A stretch of DNA of 64,000 nt from Paulinella micropora (lineage: Eukaryota > Cercozoa > Imbricatea > Euglyphida > Paulinellidae), in contig WBZZ01003322.1 in the NCBI GenBank assembly GCA_019918135.1, positions 1 to 64,000 of the forward strand. Direction: 5' to 3'. The position numbers and the translations under genes were made by a program. Below, in pieces: positions 26,501 through 37,147 of this stretch; the stretch's first letter is position 1; every line of letters starts with the position of its first letter. A model generated the notes under the pieces. That model worked only from the letters and a program-made list of their open reading frames with translations, ran no database searches and was not told the origin of the DNA.

Positions 26501-29314
26501 TACATAGGGGGTTTGTTCGGTTTGCCCCTATTGCATCCATGACATGCTCGTACCAGACGCATCCAGTCTTTGCCAGCGATGCGTCTGCCTACGCTCTTTG
26601 CAAACTCGTGCATTATGAGTGGGTTTGCATGCATCAGAGCTCTGTGTAGGGTCATTGGATCATACGGTGCATGTGATGGCAAAGGGTTGACTGACCATAA
26701 TGCAAGGTCTGGTAGGTTGTCGATGGTTGCGGCCAGTGACAGTTGTTCTCTCTGCTTGTACCTGTAGGAAATATATCTTTGATGAGGGTCAAGTGGTTTC
26801 ATTCCTGGCTTATCTAACTCGTATAGCAAATGCGAATTGAGCCTCCCCCTTGCTAGTATGTTCTTCTTATCAAGTGTTATGGGTCTTTCATAGATGAATA
26901 CTTGACCATTTTGATGGATGATTGTTTTATGCATGTCATGGTCAAGGCGTGGGGTGGGGACAAGGTTGAATGGCAATAACGGTGATATGAGTGAGTTGGG
27001 AAATGACTGTTCAACCGATTGACCATAACCATTGAGCCACGTCGGAGTGGCAGTAGCCCGCGTCCTCACCGGAAGCGGCTTGCCAGAGATGTCGTTCAGG
27101 AAAGCCGGTTTCTCTTCGCGGATGGACTTGGGGTCGATGGGGGCCTTCTCGTGGAATAGCCATCGATTGCATGCGCTGTCCACGACGTCAGGTGGGTTGC
27201 CGTCGACCATTAGCGCGTAGTTGACAGAAGGAAGCTTGAGCTCTGCCCGTTCTATATCCATTGTCTCCTGCATCCATTTGTTGTATTCGTCCATGTTCTT
27301 GAACTCCAAATATTCTAGTTCTGGATGCCTGTTGACATAGTATTGCCACTCGCGTACGTTGGCGAAGTCGAGGGCGGGCGGGTAGAGGTAGTTTTCATGT
27401 TCGGGGTCGTCGAGCTCCGGGTCGTCGATGTCGTCGGATGCATCTTCGTCAGGTATAGTTGCGACGTCTGTGGTGTCTTCTTTCGGGTCTCTTATCGCTT
27501 CCAGTTCGTCGAACACATCCGCCATTAACACAAACTCAAATGTGTGTGAGTAGTCGTGTCGTCGTAGGCGTTCGCGTAGTTCTTCTGCTTCCACACGTCC
27601 AGTGGGCGGGTAATAGTTGAGTGGTGGTCTCACGTTGTCGTTGAATAGTGGTTCGATCTCAGGTACGTATGGTGCTGGGGGCGGTGAATGCTTCATGTCA
27701 GGTTGCCTGTCGGGTATGTTGAGCAAGCGTTTCAATTGCTTCTCCAGTTGTTGTCGCCATCGTTCTCCTGCTGTGCCTATTCCGTAGGGTTCATATTGCT
27801 CTCGCCCGACTTCATCCATTCCAATCGGGGGTGGTGGGAGCGTCATTCGCGGTAGGTCCGTCTCGTTGACTGAGTACGCTTCATCGAAGTTGGGCATGTC
27901 AGGTATGGTAGCAGCGAGCGCAGCGAGATTCGCATTCGGTGTCGGAGTGGTCACAACGTAGTCTTCCTCGTTTCCCGTGAAGTTAAGGTGGGCGTGCGAT
28001 TGTGCAATTGTGGCTGTCCTGGGGTCCACACGTCTCCCCCTCGTCGTAAATTCATCTTGGCTCATTGCCATGTCTACTATTGTGGGTGAGTCGATGAACA
28101 GTGGTGCGTGTGGTCCTCCTTCACGGTAACGTAACAGCTGTTGGAATGCGAGGTCGCCTAGCTCGGGCTGGTCCGTCGGTATGCCAAGTAGATCGTATCC
28201 CGTTCCTCTTTCTCGAAGTTGGTTGATAAGGGGATGTCTCTTCGCGATGTTGCAGAACTCTTTGTGTGCCGGCCAATCGGTTCTTTGATGATCGATGTTA
28301 AAGTAGTAGACGAGTTGACATCCGCTGCAACGCTTGAGTTTTCCTTCTTGGTTGCCACAGTAAGTGCAATCCCATCTAATGCTGCCTCGCTTGGTTTCGC
28401 GTATAGCTTTGCAGTCGACGCAGTCTGGCTTCGTCAGTGCCCATGTTTCTGGGAGTAGGCGGAAGTCTTTCACGATGCTCCAGTAGGCCAATTGGTCTGT
28501 GGTAGGATGACGAAAGCAATGATGTGCATCTGTCCAAGCGAAGGTGTATCGGCCTTCCGTTGGTTGCGATATCCCAGGTACGCGTCTATATTGTACCGGT
28601 TGGCCGTAGGGTAGGGCTTGGATCGCTTGTATACGTCGTATTGCATCCTTGTTGTCCGTAGTTGCGTTCGATGGTGTCGTCGTTGGTTGCAACGGGATAA
28701 AGCATTCTGTTTGCATGTCCTGTGGTATGGGTACTGTGAAGGTTGAGATGGGCGATTCCTCACGGTATGCTACTGAAGGTGTAGGTGGTGTTTCGCTCAT
28801 CGAGGTGTCTTCCGGGCTCGCTGAACTCCACTGGGTCGGCTGTTCTTCTTCACGGTCTTGTTTCTGAGGTTGTCCTGTTTTCCAGTGTAGGTGAGCTTAT
28901 AAAGCTCTGTGTTGGCACGCGCGGGGATTGTGCGGTCGTGTCCGGCGGTTGTTGCGGTGAACTACCTGGTTCACGTCCTGCTCGTCTCGGGCGTCTGGTC
29001 CGTAATACGATGTGCTCAATACCTGTTGAGCCGGGCGCGTCTTGAACTAGCGATGATGGTAACATCCACGGGTCCGTTCTCGGTAAGAAGTAATTGATGG
29101 GTGTTCCAAGGGGGCACCAAGGTGGCGGCCAGTGGGCGGGTGGGACAGGGAATCCTTGCGGAATCGCTCGAAATGCGTCCCGCATGCGCGTCCATTGAAT
29201 GTAGGCACGTCTGTAGTCGTTCTCGTCCATGCGTTGGATGACTGTCAGCGAGCTCCATGGGTTGTCCGGGCGTCTTGTCGGATTTTCCACGTAGTCTGGG
29301 TGCGGTGCGGGCAA
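23593..29314 (-). pseudogene. Copia pol region: MYND finger, integrase, reverse transcriptase, RNase H
   Basis: In transcription order: a leader region with a MYND-like Cys/His cluster (CTYCGNQEGKLKRCSGCQ at about 28.3-28.4 kb), an acidic Asp/Pro-rich stretch, the pre-integrase His/Cys motif (LHRALMHANPLIMHEF, then CHGC, about 26.5-26.7 kb), the integrase core (QIRADGEFVSKTLKEY and NPFAERMNRT, about 25.9-26.2 kb), copia-type reverse transcriptase (ISHLDFSQAYSHADMKD, LLKKALYGTPQAGRRWFDHV, about 24.2-25 kb) and RNase H (YSDSNLGGCEYTRRS, TTVALSTQDAE, about 23.6-24 kb). The polyprotein copies the RNA genome and inserts it into host DNA. The region shows a few breaks. Confidence 0.88.
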
Positions 29315-29315
29315 T

Positions 29316-30789
29316 GCTTCAGTGGGGGGTGGCAGGGTTATAGACAGTAGAAGTGGGCGTTAGGGGAGACAGTTGGATAGGTCCTGCCCTATTTCTGTAC
29401 CTATTTCCCCTCTGTACGTAAGCCACTTCTTCTTGCGATGGTTCGTCTTCCTCTGGTTCGGGTCGGTCGTCGTCGGAGTCGGCTGAACGCATTAACCATG
29501 CCTCAGGTGGGTCGTCTGTTGGGTCATCGACGTCGTCTGTAGCCTCCATTCCGGTTGTAGCGTTGGCTTGTCCGGTCGATCGTTGAATCCGTCTTGTGTT
29601 GGTCGGTCAAGGTTGGCCTCCACGTCCTCGTTGATTCAGTCCTCCTCCACGTCCACCACGTCGTGTATTCGTGTTCGATGGCGTAGGTCGTTTGCGGACT
29701 GGACATTCGGCTCCAGAGTGCTTCGGTCGGCCCTGGCAGACACGTTTCATGCAGGTGGATCGACACTGGGCCGCGATGTGTCCTCGTCGGTTGCAGTTGA
29801 GACATTGAATGTCTTTGTTGGCAGCAACGGGTGTGGTCGAAGTGAAGAGGGCTGTCGAGGACCTAGATGGGGCAGCAGACAATTGATTGGCATGGTATGC
29901 TTGCAGAATGAGTGAACATATCTCATTATAGCGTGGTTTCTCTGCATCAGAACGAGACCAATACATAGTACCACCGAATCTCCCATAGATAGTGAGGCAC
30001 AGTCCTTAAGCTTAAAGAGTAAGAATACAACTCTGAATTCATCGGGTAGGGTCACTCCTCTTGACTGTAGGCGTTCGAAGCGTTGGGTCAGGAGCTCCAT
30101 TCATGCTGGTAGGCCATTGCTTGACTTCAGCTTTGTCTCGAACAACTGCATGAGTAGGCGGGCGATGGAAACCGATCCCTTGCTGCCAAAGCGTTCGCAG
30201 AGCGCTGTCCAGATCCCAGCTGGGTTGGTTCCTGCTCGTTGGACGGTCATTAGAGCGGTTGACTCTTGGCACGCTTCCACAAGGAAGCAGCGGACGTGGA
30301 TCTGTGCTTTGATATAGTCAGCTTGGCTGAACAATGTGTCCAGCTCAGTTCGTACGTTGACAGCAGGTAAGAGGGAGGTTGCCTGGTTGTCTGAGGTTGA
30401 GCTGCTCGAGGATGAGTTGCTAGACGATGATGAGCTGCTAGATGATGAGTCACCACGTCTTGATCCGTATGCTTCTTCATCTTCCTCTTCGTCGCTCCTC
30501 CTTCTCGCTGTTCTCCCTGTTAAGGTAGTTGTAGTTCCAGACGCCGACAGTCCGGTAGGGTTAGTTGGGGCGGGTTGGGTGGGTCTCGTAGTTCTGGTAC
30601 TTGCGTAGATTGTAGCAATCTCTTGTATCGAGTGGGGCGATTCTTGGTCTTCCAAGAGTAGTATGTAGCGTGCGTCCACGCCCAATAAAAAAGCGAAAAA
30701 TTGAAATTTTCAAAGGTCAAATTCATCGATGGGTCTTTTTGGGAACTTCGGTAGCTTGAGTTGGTAACGGGGCGCATCCAAGGCTCCAT
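29316..30789 (-). pseudogene. Copia gag region with CCHC zinc knuckle
   Basis: The start codon lies at 30787-30789, only a few bases inside the 5' LTR, within a GGTTATGGAGCC stretch that may also be the primer-binding site. A serine-rich segment near 30.4 kb and a CCHC knuckle (CLNCNRRGHIAAQC, about 29.8 kb) identify the nucleocapsid part. Gag proteins package the element RNA. Some breaks are present. Confidence 0.8.
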
Positions 30790-30793
30790 AACC

Positions 30794-31189
30794 AGTAAGT
30801 ATACTAGTAGACATTGTCTCCGGATACTTGAATAATCGTTTGCGCTGAGGCGCTTTGATCAAAGGTTGAAAGGAATATAATGAATTTAATCAATGGTTAG
30901 AAACCAGTGAATGTAACTCATCAGATTTACCATAAATTTCTAATGAAATAAATACCACAAATTTATACACTGATCTTGTGGTCAGAAATTCAAGTGACGA
31001 TTCAGTATGGGCCAACCTTATATTAATTGGTAACTGATTATGAATAACGGTAGTAATATCGTAACGAATAATAATTATGATGGGCAAATATATAAATGGT
31101 AATGAATATGATCCGGTCACATAGAAATGTTATGTCGTGAAATTGACCATAAAAGGTAACAATATATTTAGTAAATATTATTGCTTACT
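30794..31189 (-). repeat. Right LTR (5' LTR) of the copia element
   Basis: 396 bases, same termini as the left LTR (AGTAAG...CTTACT). It would hold the element's promoter. It abuts the gag start on its left and the TTCTT target duplication on its right. Confidence 0.93.
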
Positions 31190-32179
31190 TTCTTTGTATG
31201 ATTGCTGCCGTAATTTGAACATGCTTAGAAACCACCACCTGGCGCAACGCTCCAAGGCCTCCTTGCCCTTTGGTTCTTGGAGTATACCAAGGGCAAAGCC
31301 GTGCAAGCCTTTCATCAGGTCCTTGTTGAGCTTACCAACGCTGTTGGCGAGCAGGCTCAGCGCGTTAGATAGCCTGAGCGTTTGGTGTATCGTTTCGTCG
31401 CCTTTGCCTGTCGGTATGAAGTCCAGGCACCAGTACGGGTCCAAGTCGATTACTTTGAAGGTCTGGTTGAACAACGTATTTTCTGGCTTGCCGTCGCAGT
31501 GCAGACAGTTTATTTGCACCAAAAGGTCTATTACCTTTTCCCAAAATTTCAGATATGCATTCACGTCTTCCTCTTTGACGTTTTGCAGATAGGATACGTC
31601 CGCGCCCTGTTGCCCTGCCGGCGGCTCGACATACTCCATGACAACCCACAACACACTCTCATTGTTGAATTGTTCCCTGAGGCAGCCGTAGACTTTTGGC
31701 GCCAGATCTTGGCGTGCAAAATAGGATTGAAGCTGCATGTAGTCCAACACGTACGCGTCCATAGCAGCGCTTTCTTCTGTCTGATATCTAGCCATGCGTT
31801 TGATTAGCAGTTCTTTCGAGGGCACAGCATAAACCTTGTTAGCCTCGAGCGTTTTAACACCTGGAAGTCTTAGAAACGTCCAAAGTTGTTTACTTGAAAT
31901 GGCTATGCACGGAATATCTTCAGGGAAAGGCTGCGTGAACCTCTGCGCGGTTCTGTCTTGATGGTCGAGAAAGATTGCATCTAAGTGATCGAGACCAAGT
32001 CTGTCATCGTCGGACCGCAACATCGGGCAATCCGTAAAGGGGTGCCAGCGCAGGACTTTGGCATGAATCTTTGCGAGGTTGGTCGGTTTTGATATTAAGG
32101 GTTCTTTGCAATCTCTGCAGCTTTGGGTTAGGCCCAATCGGTCGATTAAAATTTGTCTCTTGTCGGCAGCCCGTTGCAT
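31190..32179 (-). pseudogene. N-terminal part of a divergent protein-kinase-like gene, cut by the copia insertion
   Basis: Starts at ATG (MQRAADKRQILIDRLGLTQS) with a CRDC/C-type Cys pair near residue 20. The middle reads VLWVVMEYVEPPA (hinge-like), INCLHCDGKPENTLFNQTFK, where HCDGKPEN stands for the catalytic loop HxDxKPxN, and VIDLDPYWC in place of DFG. Family: divergent eukaryotic-like kinase, perhaps viral. The frame runs up to the LTR border, and the other part continues at 22361-22860. Composition is intermediate between the host region and the GC-rich block, so it may be host or the first gene of the viral segment. Confidence 0.6.
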
Positions 32180-32655
32180 CTTTTTTTTGCTCTTGGACTT
32201 TGCTCTTTCTTCAGACTAGAAGAATTTTTCTTTTAAGATTTATTAATCCTCTTTTTCTTTACGTTTAGCGGCGTAATAAAAATGGACATACAAAATTATC
32301 CCTTTCCGCTTTCTTTTTTTTTTTTTTTGGTAAGGATGCAAAGAAAAAAAGGCAAGGGCTCGGCGCATTTTGTTTTTTTTTAAATTCCCCCCCCCCCTTC
32401 CCCCCCCCCCCCCCCAGCGCCCGTAACGAGCAATCCATTCGTGTCAAAATCTAGGTTGGCAGAAAAAAAACTAGGAAAAGGTTTACAACAAAACAAGTGG
32501 CCGATCGTGAAATGTGGATTTAAGGGAAAAAAAAAGAAAAAGATTCACGTAAATGCTAGCGAAAGGAAAAAAGAAGCCAAGACGGCAAGAAGATTCTATA
32601 GGTGGCTTTTGTTGCAAAAGAAAACAAAACTTTGCCCATAGTTGTCGCGTGTCGC
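32180..32655. other. Spacer with poly-C and poly-T tracts
   Basis: No gene is seen. It has a T run near 32316 and C runs at about 32387-32415 and marks the rise in GC that starts the virus-derived block. Confidence 0.6.
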
Positions 32656-33081
32656 CTAGGCGCCCTTGGCCGAGCCGAAGCCGCAGGCGCAATTCTCGTC
32701 CTTGTGCAGCATCTCGTGGCACAGCGGGTCGTCGCACTTCTTCCACGCGCAGCCCTCGCAGCCCTGCTTCTCGGCGTGGTTCTCTCTTTCCGTGTAGTGC
32801 AGGGCCAGGGCACGCGCGCCGACCAGGGCCCTGACCACCGCGGTGCCGGCGGCGGATTCCTTGAGCAGCGGCGCGATCAGCTCCTGCAGCGCGTCCTCGT
32901 CGCGGGCTTTTTCGTTGAAGTACGCGATGCAGCCGTACCGCTGCGCACACCACTCGGGGTTGGAGGAGCCGGCATCCCCGCGGCGCACCAGCGCGAACTC
33001 CTGCGCTGTTTCCTTTTTACTTTCCTCTTCGTTCTGCGGTGGCTCGGTCCGCTGCTTCTTTTCAGGCCGGGGGATGGTCAT
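32656..33081 (-). CDS. Cys-rich protein of the viral segment, unknown
   Basis: ATG at 33081 gives MTIPRPEKKQRTEPPQNEEE, a charged tail that looks like a nuclear localisation signal, then a helical middle (DEDALQELIAPLLKESAAGT) and a C-terminal Cys cluster (CEGCAWKKCDDPLCHEMLHK, CACGFG) that could bind zinc. 141 residues. A longer upstream frame exists but is low-complexity. I do not recognise the family. Confidence 0.45.
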   Translation of the reverse strand: MTIPRPEKKQRTEPPQNEEESKKETAQEFALVRRGDAGSSNPEWCAQRYGCIAYFNEKARDEDALQELIAPLLKESAAGTAVVRALVGARALALHYTERENHAEKQGCEGCAWKKCDDPLCHEMLHKDENCACGFGSAKGA

Positions 33082-33753
33082 GTCTGCGTCCCGGGGGTTC
33101 TGGACGTCGGTTATTTTTGGTTTTGCTCGTGGACCCGATTTCTCTGCAGCCCGCCTCTGGTTGGTTGTGCTTTCTCCCCCCCTCCCGTTTCCCCCGGGAC
33201 TCACGCGCGCACTAATTTTTTTTCGGGGGGGGGGGGGGCCGCGGGGGGACAGGGAGGGAGGGGGGGGGGCGGTGGTGGCAAAAAGACGGGAAGGGACAAT
33301 AAAAAGGAGGGGGGGGGGCGGTGGTTGCAAAAAGACGGGAAGGGACAATAAAAAGGAGGGAGGGGGGGGGCCGGAGCAAAAAAAAAAGAAAGAAAAAAAA
33401 CCGCCAGCCAAATAGACAAGGCGCCAAGAAAAGATGAGGGAGGGGACGCGCGGGAATGTGCAGGAGGGGGGGCCGGCCCCTCGGGGCCAGATGTGCCCGA
33501 ACCCAAGACCGGAGCAAAGCCTCCCCCCCCCACATCCCCCCCCTTTTTTTTCCCCTTCGGCCACGTGTCTTTGTTTTTTTTTCTAATTTTCTGGTGGTTG
33601 ATCTTTTTTTTTGTGTTCTGGGAAGAGCCTCTGTCGCTCACCGTAAACTTTACAAGGCGGCGGGCCGCGGGAGAGTGTTCTGAAACCGTGTGCGCAGGGC
33701 CCTGGCGCCCTCCATGACCCGCGTCAGCCCTAGCCCCATGAGAAAAACCATTT
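33082..33753. repeat. Low-complexity G-rich spacer with tandem repeats
   Basis: G runs and a repeat of about 50 bases containing AAAAAGACGGGAAGGGACAA twice (about 33278 and 33329) followed by TAAAAAGGAGG. The open frames across it are repeat artefacts. Could form G-quadruplexes. Confidence 0.7.
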
Positions 33754-34554
33754 CTACCAGATTGCAAAACAGCAGTAGCGAGGCCCGGTAGAGCTATTGC
33801 TTCTGGCGGTATGGTGCATGGCGCGTTCCAGCTGCCACAGCACGTGGGCGCACATCACGGTGGACATGACAATCATCCCCAGCGTCCCGCGCGCTTGCAG
33901 CGGCAGCTCCGTGCGCCACAGCAGGCTCAGGCTGCTGAGCACGGAACCGTACGGCTGCCAGATCTCGACGAAGAAGGTGGCCGACGCAGCGAGCACCAGC
34001 ACCAGCAGCGCGTAAATGTTCCTGTACGGCAAATATCTCTGCAGGCACCAGCAGAAACACAGGACGCAGAAAGCGTCGACCACGGCGCAGGTGTCGAACA
34101 CAATAGTAGAGTCGGCGCGCAGCAGCACGAGGTCCGCCAGCACCACGGTGCCGCTGATCAGGAACAGCGCTAAGAGGCCCAAGTGCAGCACGCAGTCGTA
34201 GTAGAACAGCCCCACCTGGACCGCGCACGTGGCGAGAAACACGCCTACCAACCATGGGTGATTGCTGTACCAGTCGCGGCAGTCCAGCCAGAGTGTACTC
34301 ACGAGCATGAGCAGCAACGTGGCCGTCAGGTGCAGCACGGTATAGCCCATGACCTCACGCACGAAGCCGGTGCGCTCCGCGGGCGTCAGGTTGCTGACCG
34401 TGAGTGTCGTGACCTGCAGCTGGTTGATTTGCTTGCGCATCTGGGCGATCTCGTTTAACAACTCGTGGGTTTGCGCGTCTGGGGCTGGTGCCGCTGAATT
34501 GTCACAGGCCTCCGCGACCTTCACGACGACTGCTTCGCTGGGCTCCTCAGGCAT
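33754..34554 (-). CDS. Multi-pass membrane protein with N-terminal coiled coil (viral segment)
   Basis: From ATG at 34554 (MPEEPSEAVVVKVAEACDNS) 266 residues. A short heptad region (LLNEIAQMRKQINQLQ) is followed by about seven hydrophobic segments (for example YTVLHLTATLLLMLVSTLWL, LVGVFLATCAVQVGLFYYDC, GLLALFLISGTVVLADLVLL, ALLVLVLAASATFFVEIW). Size and seven-segment layout recall Bax-inhibitor-1/TMBIM proteins, which some herpesviruses carry, but the diagnostic C-terminal motif is not clear. Function not assigned. Confidence 0.5.
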   Translation of the reverse strand: MPEEPSEAVVVKVAEACDNSAAPAPDAQTHELLNEIAQMRKQINQLQVTTLTVSNLTPAERTGFVREVMGYTVLHLTATLLLMLVSTLWLDCRDWYSNHPWLVGVFLATCAVQVGLFYYDCVLHLGLLALFLISGTVVLADLVLLRADSTIVFDTCAVVDAFCVLCFCWCLQRYLPYRNIYALLVLVLAASATFFVEIWQPYGSVLSSLSLLWRTELPLQARGTLGMIVMSTVMCAHVLWQLERAMHHTARSNSSTGPRYCCFAIW

Positions 34555-35626
34555 TGGAATGGAGTGTATGTCGTGGACAAGCAAAACAAGCGGTGGTCTT
34601 GCCGCACAACAAAAAGAAAAAGGCGGCTAGTAGTAGTAGTAGTAGGTGGTTCTTAAACAGAATACGTAGCACTGCTATTTTATTTTGCAACCTTCCCCGT
34701 TTTTTTGTTCGTCCTGCCAAGCCCCTCCCTCCTTCCCGTCCCCCCCCCCCCCCCCACGTTTCCACAACCCCTTACGGCTGCGCGTTTGGGCTGTCCCCAA
34801 CCCCCCCCCCCCCTCTCCCACTTTAGCCCTCGTGCATGTCACTTTCTCACTTCCTCTCCTCCCCTCCCCCACCCGCCGCCGTTTGTTTTTGTTTTGGTCC
34901 CGCCGCGCAGCAACACCTGCCAAGATGAATTGCAGAAACACCTTTTTTTTTTTTAAAAAAAAAAAAAAAGGGGGACAGGGGGGGGGAGGGAGAGATCAGG
35001 CTGTCAGCGTGGCAAAGTTTGCAAGTCGTCGCGCGAGAGAACAGCCAAAATCACGGATGGCGCAAAGCAAGGGCAGCGCGCTGTGTATCAAAGGCAGTTA
35101 GGCAAAGGCGCCGCTGATAGCCACGTACAGTGAGCTCTGTCTGCCAACAAGAAAACTTCTGTCCTTTCGCCACTTGCGACGAGAGATACGTCGACTGCGC
35201 GGCCGTGGTTCGGAATTCGAACGCGGCCGCGTTCAAGAAGGTGTGTGCAATTGGAAGGGCTGTGCCGCTGCGTTCTGGCTTGGCAGACAAGACATTTTCC
35301 CACCCCGTCGGTCATCCACCTGTTTCCCGTCCCTGCTAAGCTGACACTTGAAGACAATCCTCTAGGAGACCGCGGGCAAGGAGTTTTAGCTGCTTTCCAG
35401 TCGCGCGAAGAAACTCAAGTTTGTGTGTGTTTTTTTTAATATTCTGATTAATATTCAGAAATGAAAAGTAGAAAACGTCGGATTCAGGCAAAAGCCAAGC
35501 ATTAAAAAAACCAAATTACTGGCGCGAGTGCAAATGTCTCGCCATGAACGGGATTTAATATGAAAAAAACTACTTTCTTGTACACCCTAGTTTTCACACC
35601 AAAAAAACTTTTCTTTCTTTGGCCAA

Positions 35627-35664
<38 letters not shown>

Positions 35665-35693
35665 GGAGATTGAAAGGCAGAGCCACAAAAAAA
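34555..35693. other. Spacer with C-rich, poly-A and GA repeats
   Basis: I see no convincing gene. Features: a TAG repeat near 34630, C runs at 34741-34755 and 34801-34812, an A run near 34957, and a (GA)n microsatellite at about 35629-35659. Open frames here lack any recognisable domain. Confidence 0.55.
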
Positions 35694-36635
35694 TCACTGT
35701 CGCCCGCGCCTGGCACGGTCGTGGCCCGCACGCTTAGACGAGCCGGCGAGGTTGCTATTGCTTGGCATGTAATTCTCGTACAGCGCGCGCAGAATTGCGG
35801 CCTCGTGGGTCAGGTCGGGCCTGAGCGTGTTTTGGAGCTTGATCAGTTGCAGCAGCTCCTCTCCGGAGCCCGTGTCGGGCGCGCCTAGGACCTCCGCCTT
35901 CCACCAGCACTTGAGCAACTGCTTGTCAACGTCCGTGCGCAGCCCCCAGTGCGAGGCGCGCGCTCGCAGGTTGGCGGTCTCTAGGTCGGCGAGCAGGTCG
36001 TTGAGGAAATCACGGAACAGCGCGGTCTGGTGCAGGAAGCTGTTCCGGTAGAACTGGAAGGCGTGGATGACCTCGGCGCTGCGATTGCGGCGGTCGGTCT
36101 GGCCGATGGGCAGAGAGAAGGCCCGCGCGACCAGGGCGCACCACTGCTCGTGCGAAATCTCTTGTTCGGGGCGCAGGGCCTCTCGGGAGTACACCAGGGC
36201 CGTGTTGTCCCTGGCCGCGCAGACGCCCGCCACTGCGGTAGTGCGTCCGTGTTGTAACGCGAGCTCGTAGAACTTGTCCGACCGCAGCTCTTCCAGGAAC
36301 GCGAGCTCCGCCATCTGCCCCGCGTCCTGCTTCCCCGCCCTGAACACGAGGCCCGGCAGAAAGCCCCTGTTACTTTCGTTCGGCGCTTTCGGCACACTGT
36401 CCCTGTCTTTCCAGTGAGCGGGGGGCACGCTGATCTTTTGCTCGGGAGGTTGGGGCTTGCTGCCTAGGCCATTGGGCAAGCTACCCTTGAGGTAGGCTTC
36501 CTCAAAGATCCTGTCTACGTTGCCCGTGCGCTTGCGTGCCAGGAGAACGCCGTCCGCGGCGTGGTCTAGGCTAAAGGCCAGCCTGGTGTTTTCCAGTTGC
36601 CGGCGGATGAGGTACGTTTCTAACAGCGAGCACAT
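35694..36635 (-). CDS. Hypothetical helical protein of the viral segment
   Basis: From ATG at 36635 (MCSLLETYLIRRQLENTRLA) about 313 residues, mostly helical, with a basic C-terminal tail (SKRAGHDRARRGRQ). No motif is recognised. The start was chosen because the longer frame runs into the oppositely oriented glycoprotein fragment at 36636. A nuclear or virion role is possible from the tail, but this is only inference. Confidence 0.45.
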   Translation of the reverse strand: MCSLLETYLIRRQLENTRLAFSLDHAADGVLLARKRTGNVDRIFEEAYLKGSLPNGLGSKPQPPEQKISVPPAHWKDRDSVPKAPNESNRGFLPGLVFRAGKQDAGQMAELAFLEELRSDKFYELALQHGRTTAVAGVCAARDNTALVYSREALRPEQEISHEQWCALVARAFSLPIGQTDRRNRSAEVIHAFQFYRNSFLHQTALFRDFLNDLLADLETANLRARASHWGLRTDVDKQLLKCWWKAEVLGAPDTGSGEELLQLIKLQNTLRPDLTHEAAILRALYENYMPSNSNLAGSSKRAGHDRARRGRQ

Positions 36636-37147
36636 CGGGCTGTCACCGCTGTCGCTCAACCTGTACCGCGTGGCCGAGGTGTACCGCACCATCACGCCCC
36701 CGGGCGGCTCGGCCTCGACCGTCGACCTGGGTTCGCCGAACCACAGCCAGTTCGTGTACGATTACGGCATGGCCACGTACGTGCTGGGCACCAAGGGTGT
36801 GTGGTCGGTAGCTTACTCGATTGCCAACGTCCAACAGTGTAACTTCACCGTGAACGTCATAGACACCTCCCCGCCCAACCTCGACCGCTACGGCCTGTGC
36901 GCCGGCGGGCGCGAGCTGCGCCTGCGCGGCCAGGACTCGGAGCCGTACCTGGACCCGCTGAACCGCGCCGATGGATTTGCAGGGGGCAACCTGAGCCAGA
37001 CCTTGCTGGCCGCGTGGCACGCGGCGGGCTTCGGCACGAACGATCTGAGGCTGCTGGAGCTGTTCTCGCGGGACCTGTGCGACCACAGCTACGACAACAT
37101 CGACGACAACCGCACGCACTGCCGCGTGTACTCGTTCGAGTCGCCTG
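36636..37147 (+). pseudogene. Fragment of a HYR-type surface glycoprotein (viral segment)
   Basis: The frame contains YDYGMATYVLGTKGVWSVAY and CNFTVNVIDTSPPN, the end of a HYR (hyalin repeat) module, an immunoglobulin-like fold usual in secreted or surface proteins, followed by Cys-rich sequence (DLCDHSYDNIDDNRTHC). It has no start codon of its own and abuts the neighbouring gene abruptly, so it is a piece of a larger glycoprotein like the one at 62.3-63.6 kb. Confidence 0.5.

Larger units (their letters stand above)
22861..31189 (-). mobile_element. Ty1/copia-type LTR retrotransposon
   Basis: The element runs on the - strand between two long terminal repeats (left 22861-23263, right 30794-31189) that are about 98 percent identical, so the insertion is recent. 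A 5-bp target duplication TTCTT flanks it (22856-22860 and 31190-31194). Parts in transcription order: 5' LTR on the right, gag with a CCHC knuckle, a pol region with a MYND-type zinc finger, the HHCC/GAG-pre-integrase motif and integrase core, then reverse transcriptase and RNase H, a purine tract and the 3' LTR. The order integrase before reverse transcriptase defines copia rather than gypsy. It carries a few breaks and is otherwise nearly full length, about 8.3 kb. Confidence 0.92.

Noticed and set aside
33200-34070. Pro/Phe-rich frames on the - strand upstream of the Cys-rich protein
   Set aside because: Caused by G-rich tandem repeats; the likely start is the ATG at 33081.
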